In this document: positions 1 to 4,626 of the stretch, piece by piece
Layout: each line of letters starts with the position of its first letter
Position numbering within the stretch: the stretch's first letter is position 1
Assembly: GCA_919901705.1 (NCBI GenBank)
Contig: CAKKPR010000052.1
Span: 1-9,801, forward strand
Length of the DNA stretch: 9,801 bases
DNA from: Thermodesulfovibrionales bacterium
Lineage (GTDB): Bacteria > Nitrospirota > Thermodesulfovibrionia > Thermodesulfovibrionales > UBA1546
Direction: 5' to 3'
Notes under the pieces: model-generated
Seen by the model: only the letters and a program-made list of their open reading frames with translations
Databases searched by the model: none
What the model was told of the DNA's origin: nothing
Position numbers and translations under genes: made by a program

Positions 1-253
1 CTCCGATTGTGCCTGCGAGGAGAAAGACAAAAAGAAGCAAGTCGCCCTGATCTGTATTAATGAACGGCTCCCTCGCCTCTCTGCCATGCTCCTTTGCAAC
101 CTTCTCTATTACAGACTCGTCAACACCCTGCCATTTATCAGAGGCAGTGACAGTGTCAGTGAATAGTGAATAGTGAATAGTGAAAAGCGCAAAAATTGCC
201 AGTAAAAGTATTCCGCAACTTTTAACTTTTAACTTTGAATTTTGAATTTTCAT
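1..253 (-). CDS. CbiN-like small membrane protein of a cobalt/nickel ECF importer (3' end missing)
   Basis: Only the first 84 codons are present; the gene runs off the left edge. Its ATG (253-251) overlaps the cbiM stop in an ATGA, with GGAGGAGG just upstream, so it is probably coupled to cbiM. The N-terminus is a signal-peptide or anchor segment: basic MKIQNSKLKVK, a hydrophobic stretch (about residues 14-31), then a short polar part ending TVTA before SDKW. A short periplasmic part follows, then INTDQGDLLLFVF, which starts a second membrane segment. Two membrane segments around a small outside loop match the topology of CbiN, the accessory subunit that works with CbiM in cobalt uptake, and the position after cbiM fits. 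Identity to classical CbiN is not obvious, so the family call is from context and topology. The signal segment is built from two heptanucleotide arrays that also occur at the start of cbiM. Confidence 0.6.
   Translation of the reverse strand, partial: MKIQNSKLKVKSCGILLLAIFALFTIHYSLFTDTVTASDKWQGVDESVIEKVAKEHGREAREPFINTDQGDLLLFVFLLAGTIG
158..185 (+). repeat. Heptanucleotide array, unit AGTGAAT
   Basis: Three exact copies and a fourth differing in the last base (AGTGAAA). It encodes FTIHYSLFT, part of the signal segment of the CbiN-like protein. The flank GGCAGTG...TCAGTGAAT is shared with the cbiM copy at 943. Confidence 0.95.
217..250 (+). repeat. Heptanucleotide array, units AACTTTT and AATTTTG
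   Basis: AACTTTT, AACTTTT, AACTTTG, AATTTTG, AATTTT: a period of seven that drifts from one unit to another. It encodes the basic N-terminus MKIQNSKLKVK of the CbiN-like protein, directly at its start codon. Confidence 0.9.
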
Positions 254-1014
254 ATTGCTGCCTCCTCCTGCTTTATTACCCGCATCTTTACCAGAAGGTC
301 AGGCCTTTTCTTATAAAGCAGCGTAACCATGCCTGCTGTCATCGCGCCTTCAAGGATCCCCAGCGGAAGCTGAGTCGGAATAAATGCAATAAGTATCTTC
401 CAGAAAAGGGGCATGAATGCTGAGTCTCCTTTTATTCCTGATGCAAGTTCAACGGATGTTGTGAGGTATGTTGCCCAGTCTGCAAGGAGGCCCGCCATAA
501 ATCCTGAAACTGCAATATTCACTTTTATTAAACGTAATACTTTAAAAGTTAAGAATCCTGCAAATGAACCCATAACTCCCATGGAAACTATGTCTGCACC
601 CCATGTGGTTAGACCGCCATGCGCAAGGAAAAGGGCTTGAATCAGCAATGCTACTGCTGTTATAAGTATGCTGATTGCAGGACCAAGGAGTATTCCTGAT
701 ATGCCTGTCCCGCATGGATGGGAGCATGTGCCTGCTGTCGGCACCGGTATCGGCATGCATGAGATTATGAATACAACAGCAGCCATTAACCCGACGAGAG
801 GCTTGAATGAGAGGTCAATTGACGATAGTTTCTTGAGCTTATACAAGCCCCACGCCACAAAAGGGACTGCAACCAGAGACCAGAGCAATGCCCAGTTGAA
901 AGGCAGTATCCCCTCGGATATGTGCATGGCGTAGGCAGTGTCAGTGAATAGTGAATAGTGGATAGTGGATAGTGAAAAAATAAAGACTTTGGATTTTGAA
1001 TTTTTAATTTTCAT
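250..1014 (-). CDS. cbiM: CbiM, substrate-specific membrane component of a cobalt/nickel ECF transporter
   Basis: 254 residues. CbiM binds the metal ion in the inner membrane of an energy-coupling-factor importer. Visible family motifs are MHISEG (residues 30-35), the His-containing GTCSHPCGTG, LAHGGLTTWGAD and AGLLADW, spread over several hydrophobic helices. In this family the metal is held partly by the N-terminal amine of a Met and the following His. Here MH comes after 29 residues ending AYA, a good signal-peptidase site, so cleavage would expose Met-His. I start at 1014 and not at the in-frame ATG at 1035, because AGGAGA lies 6 bases upstream of 1014 and the 1035 start would lie inside the preceding gene. 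It follows the outer-membrane gene by 8 bases. Cobalt is favoured over nickel because of the B12 riboswitch upstream. The signal-peptide core is encoded by a heptamer array. Confidence 0.93.
   Translation of the reverse strand: MKIKNSKSKVFIFSLSTIHYSLFTDTAYAMHISEGILPFNWALLWSLVAVPFVAWGLYKLKKLSSIDLSFKPLVGLMAAVVFIISCMPIPVPTAGTCSHPCGTGISGILLGPAISILITAVALLIQALFLAHGGLTTWGADIVSMGVMGSFAGFLTFKVLRLIKVNIAVSGFMAGLLADWATYLTTSVELASGIKGDSAFMPLFWKILIAFIPTQLPLGILEGAMTAGMVTLLYKKRPDLLVKMRVIKQEEAAI
943..977 (+). repeat. Heptanucleotide array, unit AGTGAAT/AGTGGAT
   Basis: AGTGAAT, AGTGAAT, AGTGGAT, AGTGGAT, AGTGAAA. It encodes FSLSTIHYSLFT, the middle of the CbiM signal peptide. Confidence 0.95.
991..1011 (+). 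repeat. Short heptanucleotide array at the cbiM start
   Basis: GATTTTG, AATTTTT, AATTTTC-type heptads directly before the cbiM start codon on the other strand, giving MKIKNSKSK. Related to the units at 217-250 and 2522-2557. Confidence 0.7.
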
Positions 1015-1022
1015 AATTTCTC

Positions 1023-1838
1023 CTAAAATCTCCATGCAATGCCTGCAAGCAGGGTTAAATCCGTCTCCGGCTTGTTAAGCCCGCCCTTTACACCAGCATC
1101 AATGGCGATGCTTTCAGATATTGAATATATCAGCCCGCCAAGTATAAATGCAGGGTGTGTATTGGATGTCTTATCGGGATTTCTCTCCATCCCGATATTT
1201 CCAACAACCTTTAGATCTTTCATAACCTCCACTTCAGCGGCAAGAGATGTATGCCATATGTCATTTCTGTTTGCAGCTTTGTCTGCCTGAAGTTTGTATC
1301 CGTTGCGCGTATAACCTAAATTCAGGTGAAATGCCCACGGTTTTATCTCCTTTGTGGTTATAAACACCGCACCAGATGACAGCTTTCCGTTGCCCAGACC
1401 TTTATCTTCATTGCCATTGGGAAGCGTAATACCCGGCTTAATGGCGAAGCTAAGCCCATCCTTTTCATAGAACCTCCACTTGCCCTCTAAAGACATATCC
1501 GATATTCCGTCTCCCTGTTCGGCGGGATCGGTGGTAACAACGCCGTCTATACTTGTCTTTTTCCATTGATACGGCATACCGAGAACAACATCCACATTAT
1601 CCGTTATGCCGTAAGAGAGTAGCGTTGCCAATTCGCCTCCAGTCTCTTTCTTTGTCTCCCATTTATCCTCGTCCGCATTGTACTGCCGTTCTTTTTCGTA
1701 GGTGAATTCGCTGTTCACCTCAAGCTGAAACTTTCCTTTCCCCTGAGTGCCTGTGTCGTCACTAATTAGCGGATGGGCAGCGAAGGCCAATCCGGACCAC
1801 AGCAGCACGATCACTATTGCAAGAATCCTTTTAAACAT
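1023..1838 (-). CDS. Outer-membrane beta-barrel protein under the cobalamin riboswitch, likely metal-uptake channel
   Basis: 271 residues. The N-terminus MFKRILAIVIVLLWSGLAFA is a clear signal peptide, with cleavage before AHPL. The mature part shows alternating polar and hydrophobic strands, and the last residues GIAWRF end in Phe, the usual beta-barrel assembly signal. The style (AHPLISDDTGTQGKGK near the start) recalls the outer-membrane proteins annotated as 'transporter' or phenol MetA-pathway-like (Phenol_MetA_deg) that sit beside cbiM in some Geobacter-type genomes; this is from memory. I start at 1838 because AAGGAG lies 6 bases upstream and the signal peptide begins there; the in-frame ATG at 1856 has no ribosome binding site. 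As the first gene after the B12 riboswitch and directly before cbiM, it may pass cobalt across the outer membrane. It has no TonB box that I can see, so a TonB-dependent receptor is unlikely. The substrate is inferred. Confidence 0.8.
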   Translation of the reverse strand: MFKRILAIVIVLLWSGLAFAAHPLISDDTGTQGKGKFQLEVNSEFTYEKERQYNADEDKWETKKETGGELATLLSYGITDNVDVVLGMPYQWKKTSIDGVVTTDPAEQGDGISDMSLEGKWRFYEKDGLSFAIKPGITLPNGNEDKGLGNGKLSSGAVFITTKEIKPWAFHLNLGYTRNGYKLQADKAANRNDIWHTSLAAEVEVMKDLKVVGNIGMERNPDKTSNTHPAFILGGLIYSISESIAIDAGVKGGLNKPETDLTLLAGIAWRF

Positions 1839-1868
1839 ATCTTTCTCCTTTTTCATCGAAGTTTTTTA

Positions 1869-2038
1869 GGGATGAACGGTCTTCCGGCTTAGGGCAACCT
1901 ACTCACCTGTCTTCCCAGTCGTTACGACCAGTGACTTCTATCGGGCTTTCGTTCCCTTCACGGCTGCGGGACAGCAGGGGATTTTCACCCCTTTCCTCGT
2001 TTTCAATTCCATTGTTTTTACTGCTTACCTCTAATCCC
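1869..2038 (-). promoter_or_regulatory. Cobalamin (B12) riboswitch
   Basis: On the minus strand the conserved core is readable in order: GGGGTGAAAATCCCC (1991-1977), GCTGTCCCGCAGCC (1975-1962), GAAGTCACTGG (1937-1927), a small GTCG-TAA-CGAC hairpin, CTGGGAAGACAGGTGAG (1919-1903) and the 3' box GCCGGAAGACC (1888-1878). These match the known adenosylcobalamin riboswitch consensus. A closing P1 helix can be formed by GGGAT (2038-2034) with ATCCC (1873-1869), extended by GGT/ACC. The Shine-Dalgarno and ATG of the outer-membrane gene lie about 30 bases downstream, with no U-tract hairpin between, so control of translation initiation is more likely than termination. When B12 is plentiful, the outer-membrane protein, CbiM and the CbiN-like protein should be turned down. 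Confidence 0.96.
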
Positions 2039-2043
2039 AATTC

Positions 2044-2073
2044 TCTATAAGGCTTGAAATCTGTTTATCTCAT
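2044..2073 (-). promoter_or_regulatory. Possible promoter for the riboswitch-uptake transcript
   Basis: ATGAGA (2073-2068, 4 of 6 to TTGACA) and TATAGA (2049-2044, 4 of 6 to TATAAT) are 18 bases apart on the minus strand. The expected start of transcription is then at about 2038, exactly where the riboswitch P1 helix begins. Position supports it; the hexamers are weak. The same bases form the ATG-AGA-TAA mini-ORF, so only one reading may be real. Confidence 0.3.
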
Positions 2074-2091
2074 ATATCACCTCCCTCTGCT
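2065..2091 (-). other. Strong Shine-Dalgarno with a three-codon mini-ORF (ATG AGA TAA)
   Basis: On the minus strand GGAGGTGAT (2083-2075) is complementary to nine bases of the 3' end of 16S rRNA. An ATG follows at 2073 with good spacing, then AGA and a TAA stop. It is the best ribosome binding site in the window, yet it serves a two-residue peptide. It lies between the tRNA and the riboswitch. It could be a regulatory minigene, a remnant of a lost gene start, or chance. It also overlaps the proposed promoter. Confidence 0.3.
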
Positions 2092-2111
2092 ATTTTTGCG
2101 TTTAATAATTT

Positions 2112-2206
2112 TGGAGAGGGATAGTGGGAATCGAACCCACATAGGAAGTTTTGGCCTCCTATATCTGGTTTTGCAGACCAGGTAGGACACCAGTCCCTTA
2201 CCCCCC
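2112..2206 (-). tRNA. Selenocysteine-tRNA-like tRNA-Cys (anticodon GCA, long variable arm)
   Basis: The 95-nt RNA folds fully. Acceptor: 8 bp (2206-2199 with 2123-2116, GGGGGGTA/TATCCCTC, two G-U pairs). D arm: 5 bp (2197-2193 with 2188-2184) with a 4-nt TGGT loop. Anticodon stem: 5 bp (2181-2177 with 2169-2165), loop CTGCAAA, anticodon GCA at 2174-2172. Variable arm: 8 bp (2162-2155 with 2148-2141) with a CCAAAA loop. T arm: 5 bp GTGGG/CCCAC with canonical loop TTCGATT. Discriminator T at 2115 and encoded CCA (2114-2112). The 8+5 branch, short D loop, long variable arm and 95-nt length copy bacterial tRNA-Sec. The GCA anticodon and U73 are the main CysRS identity elements, and SerRS/SelA-type tRNA-Sec has G73. 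I therefore infer charging with cysteine. It starts 9 bases after the cbiXC stop. Function (minor Cys decoder, suppressor or regulator) cannot be read from sequence. Confidence 0.9.
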
Positions 2207-2215
2207 AATCTTTGT

Positions 2216-3205
2216 TCAACACACCACCTTTAATAATGCATTAACTATTGCCGCAGCTACAGGGCTTCCGCCTTTTCTGCTTAAGTTTGTTATGAATGGA
2301 AATCTCTGTGTAGATAGCAATGCCTTTGATTCCAATGCCTTTACAAATCCGACCGGAACACCGACGACAAGTGACGAGTGACGAGTGACGAGTGACGAGT
2401 GATTGAAAATTTCAATTACTTTCAGCAATGCGGTTGGAGCATTGCCGATAGCAATAATTCCGATGTTATTGTTTTCTTTTAATGCTGACTCAATTCCCGT
2501 CTCTGCCTTTGTTTTATTTTCTGAATTTTGAATTTTGAATTTTGAATTTTGAATTTTACAAATGACTTTTCCGCCCCATTTTTTTAGCAGTTTTTTATTT
2601 ATTCCTGCTTTCACCATTTCAACGTCAGTAAGAATGTCCTTGCCTGCCCTTATTGCTTCAATGCCTGTCCTCACGGCATCGGGATAGAATACAAGGGAAT
2701 TCTTAAATTCAAAATCAGCAGTAGCATGTATTACACGCTTTACTACAGGCAGCTGTTCAGGAGGAAAATTGCTCAGGTCTATCTCATCAGAGATTATCTC
2801 AAAGCTCCTCTTTTCAATATCTCCGGGCGCTTTAAACCCTGCCGATGCTATCCTTTCCAAGACCACATGCACAAGCTTTTCATGTATGCCGAGCGGTTCC
2901 GTATAAACGAATTCAACCCCGGGATAAATCCTCTCAGCCTCCTGTATCATCTCAGGTATATCCTTTGTAACATGCATGCCTGAACTGAGGAAAAAGGGGT
3001 GAACAATTACCCTTCCCGCTCCACCATGGACACTCTCTTTAATGGTATCCATCAAATCAGGTTCTGCGAATTGAAGATATGCAACCTTTACACAACCCTT
3101 GCTGCAACCAGGATGGATTGCCTGATGCAGCAGCCTTCCAACCATCTCAACATTATTTGCATCCTTCTTTGGGCTGCCATGTCCTATCAGGATTATGTTT
3201 TCCAT
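2216..3205 (-). CDS. Fused CbiX-CbiC: sirohydrochlorin cobaltochelatase and cobalt-precorrin-8 methylmutase
   Basis: 329 residues. Residues 1-120 are a short-form CbiX (CbiXS): LIGHGS with His9, and HPFFLSSGMH with His78, the pair expected to bind cobalt. Residues about 125-329 are CbiC/CobH, which moves the methyl group from C-11 to C-12 to give cobyrinate: ATADFEF preceded by catalytic His160, FYPDAVRTGIEAI, IGNAPTALL, VGVPVGFV and NLSRKGGSPVAAA. So one chain carries an early and a later step of the anaerobic pathway. I start at the ATG at 3205, which overlaps the cbiA stop as TGATG and has GGGAG 5 bases upstream; a TTG at 3208 is also possible. Two array-derived insertions lie in the CbiC half, at about residues 217-229 (IQNSKFK type) and 269-279 (HSSLVTR type), both between conserved blocks and probably in surface loops. 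Last gene of the operon before the tRNA. Confidence 0.93.
   Translation of the reverse strand: MENIILIGHGSPKKDANNVEMVGRLLHQAIHPGCSKGCVKVAYLQFAEPDLMDTIKESVHGGAGRVIVHPFFLSSGMHVTKDIPEMIQEAERIYPGVEFVYTEPLGIHEKLVHVVLERIASAGFKAPGDIEKRSFEIISDEIDLSNFPPEQLPVVKRVIHATADFEFKNSLVFYPDAVRTGIEAIRAGKDILTDVEMVKAGINKKLLKKWGGKVICKIQNSKFKIQNSENKTKAETGIESALKENNNIGIIAIGNAPTALLKVIEIFNHSSLVTRHSSLVVGVPVGFVKALESKALLSTQRFPFITNLSRKGGSPVAAAIVNALLKVVC
2371..2403 (+). repeat. Heptanucleotide array, unit GTGACGA
   Basis: Four exact copies at 2371-2398 plus a partial fifth. In the cbiXC reading frame on the other strand it gives HSSLVTRHSSLVV, inserted in the CbiC domain just before VGVPVGFV. Confidence 0.95.
2522..2557 (+). 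repeat. Heptanucleotide array, unit TGAATTT
   Basis: Five consecutive copies of a TTTTGAA/TGAATTT heptamer. In cbiXC it is read as IQNSKFKIQNS between the CbiC blocks ending VICK and beginning GIIAIGNAP. The same unit occurs at the starts of cbiM and the cbiN-like gene. Confidence 0.95.
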
Positions 3206-4626
3206 CAATACTCCCTTGTAAAATTTATAAAATTATTTGCTATATCAGGGTTACTGCCGAAATGCACGTGTATGTAACTCGCAATGGTATTCTTGAACCG
3301 ATACCCTTCATCCTGAATATCGGCGCCGCCTTTGTTGTTATTAAGCGCATAACAGTTTGTAATCGCTGACAGCTGATAGCTGATAGCCGACGGCTTTATT
3401 TCAGAATAATGAAACTCGTGCCCGCGCAGCTTATCTCCTTTTTTGCCGATGATACAGTCGTCTTTAAGGGTGATATCCCTGTAACCGAGATGCGGCCGTC
3501 CTCTCTTCATCTGTGTCTCAAAAGGAAATATGCCAGCCATCTTAAACAAATTGCCGTCAAAATCATATATCCCTTTTGACAGATACATCAGCCCTCCGCA
3601 TTCAGCATAAACAGGCTTTTCTGAATCTGCCCAGTCTTTTATGGAATCAAGCATCGCCTTATTTTTTGATAATTCCTTTGCATAAAGTTCGGGATAGCCG
3701 CCTCCGATATACACTGCATCAACACCATCAGGGATTTCAGAATCTGAAAGAGGGCTAAATGTAATTATTTCAGCACCGGCATCTCTTAATAAATCTAAAT
3801 TGTCTTCATAATAAAAGCAGAAGGCTTTATCATAGGCGATGGCAATCTTTATGGATGATGGCGATAAGTCCACCCCCCTATGTCCCCCCTCGGTTGCGAG
3901 TCGTACCGACTTGCTAAGGGGGGAATTAAAGGGGGGTATGCTGCTTAATATTGCATCAACATCCACATGTTCCAGCACCGCATTTGCAAGCCTCTGTATG
4001 CTTTCAGCTGTAATCGGATTTTCCTCTGCAACGGTCAGCCCAAGATGCCTGTGGGGAATCTCGAAATTTAAGTCCCTCGGAAGATAGCCCATGACTGCAA
4101 CATCCCGAACGCTGTCTTTAAGCCGGAGATAATGACTCTCCGATGCCACGCGGTTGAAGATAACACCGGTAACCTCCCCCATCCCCTCCTTGGCAAGGAG
4201 GGGAGTCAGGGGAGGTTTTTGCTTCTCGTACTCCACAAATCCCTTTACAATTGCCCCTGCGCTTTCGGCCATACCATAGGCATCTACAACAAGTATTACA
4301 GGCAGGTTAAGCTGCCCTGCCAAATTTGCCGTGCTGAATTCTCCGTCATACATGCCCATAACGCCTTCCACAATTGATATATCCGCACCCATCGAATGTT
4401 TATAAAAACAATTCCTGACATAATCCTCTCCGCACATCCGGATATCAAGATTCCTAGACGGCGTGCCTGTGATAATCCTGTGAAGTCCTGAATCTATGAA
4501 GTCGGGGCCTGCCTTAAAGGACTGTACCTTTAATCCCTTTTTCTTTAAGGCTGCAAGCAGGCCTAAAGTAATGGTTGTCTTCCCGCCTCCGCTGTGTGTG
4601 CCGGCTATCACTATGCCTTGTGCCAT
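3205..4626 (-). CDS. cbiA: CbiA, cobyrinic acid a,c-diamide synthase
   Basis: 473 residues. It amidates carboxylates a and c of (cobalt) cobyrinate using ATP and glutamine. The N-terminal nucleotide-binding domain has the P-loop GTHSGGGKTT (residues 9-18), followed by FKAGPDFIDSGLH and the VEGVMGMYDG block. The C-terminal class I glutamine amidotransferase-like domain has YIGGGYPELYA, the nucleophile Cys343 in YAECGGLMYLS, and a late HVHFGS with the His. ATG at 4626 has AAGGAG 8 bases upstream and overlaps the cobD stop by 16 bases. Three repeat-derived insertions keep the frame: PPLTPLLAKEG (about 138-152), NSPLSKSVRLATEGGHRG (about 231-252) and SAISYQLSAI (about 412-421). They fall between conserved motifs, and all visible catalytic motifs are intact, so the enzyme is probably active. 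The absence of cobalamin-pathway CobN in view and the presence of CbiX support CbiA over the aerobic CobB. Confidence 0.95.
   Translation of the reverse strand: MAQGIVIAGTHSGGGKTTITLGLLAALKKKGLKVQSFKAGPDFIDSGLHRIITGTPSRNLDIRMCGEDYVRNCFYKHSMGADISIVEGVMGMYDGEFSTANLAGQLNLPVILVVDAYGMAESAGAIVKGFVEYEKQKPPLTPLLAKEGMGEVTGVIFNRVASESHYLRLKDSVRDVAVMGYLPRDLNFEIPHRHLGLTVAEENPITAESIQRLANAVLEHVDVDAILSSIPPFNSPLSKSVRLATEGGHRGVDLSPSSIKIAIAYDKAFCFYYEDNLDLLRDAGAEIITFSPLSDSEIPDGVDAVYIGGGYPELYAKELSKNKAMLDSIKDWADSEKPVYAECGGLMYLSKGIYDFDGNLFKMAGIFPFETQMKRGRPHLGYRDITLKDDCIIGKKGDKLRGHEFHYSEIKPSAISYQLSAITNCYALNNNKGGADIQDEGYRFKNTIASYIHVHFGSNPDIANNFINFTREY
3364..3391 (+). repeat. Heptanucleotide array, unit AGCTGAT
   Basis: Four heptads (CGCTGAC, AGCTGAT, AGCTGAT, AGCCGAC), two of them exact. 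In cbiA it is read as SAISYQLSAI near the C-terminus, before the block ending in the conserved HVHFGS. Confidence 0.85.
3873..3936. repeat. GC-rich palindromic element inside cbiA
   Basis: Nested inverted repeats: CCCCCC 3873-3878 with GGGGGG 3931-3936, CCCCCC 3884-3889 with GGGGGG 3918-3923, and AGTCG 3899-3903 with CGACT 3907-3911. It looks like a REP-type or small non-autonomous mobile element. It is read in frame as NSPLSKSVRLATEGGHRG in CbiA, in the linker between the two domains. Confidence 0.75.
4173..4215. repeat. Second GC-rich palindrome inside cbiA
   Basis: Perfect 10-bp arms CCCCTCCTTG (4183-4192) and CAAGGAGGGG (4194-4203) around one base, with outer arms CCTCCCC (4173-4179) and GGGGAGG (4209-4215). 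It is read as PPLTPLLAKEGMGE in CbiA. Its poly-C, then CTTGC-like, layout resembles the element at 3873-3936, so the two may be related. Confidence 0.8.

Larger units (their letters stand above)
2039..2111 (-). other. Spacer between tRNA and riboswitch
   Basis: Apart from the mini-ORF and weak promoter described separately, this AT-rich stretch shows no gene, no inverted repeat followed by T residues, and no other recognisable element. The lack of an intrinsic terminator after the tRNA leaves read-through from the cob operon into the riboswitch region possible. Confidence 0.6.

Noticed and set aside
413..640. Plus-strand open frames across the window, such as this one
   Set aside because: All lie opposite genes with strong family motifs and show no family signature themselves; they are shadows.
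1033..1035. ATG at 1035 as the start of cbiM
   Set aside because: It overlaps the end of the previous gene and lacks a ribosome site; AGGAGA favours the ATG at 1014.
1854..1856. ATG at 1856 as the start of the outer-membrane gene
   Set aside because: It has no Shine-Dalgarno, and the ATG at 1838 has AAGGAG at good spacing and begins the signal peptide.
2112..2206. Ordinary tRNA-Ser or tRNA-Leu, which also have long variable arms
   Set aside because: The anticodon is GCA, the discriminator is U, the acceptor has 8 bp and the D loop only 4 nt, none of which fits those families.
2216..2218. UGA stop of cbiXC as a recoded Cys or Sec codon read by the neighbouring tRNA
   Set aside because: CbiC is complete at this point, read-through would add only five codons before a TAA, and a GCA anticodon does not pair with UGA.
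2364..2558. CRISPR-like direct repeats in cbiXC
   Set aside because: Units are 7 bp with no spacers; they are simple tandem arrays.
4183..4203. The strong hairpin as a transcription terminator
   Set aside because: It is inside cbiA, is a 21-bp near-perfect palindrome of a repeat element, and the coding frame continues through it; a terminator here would cut the operon.
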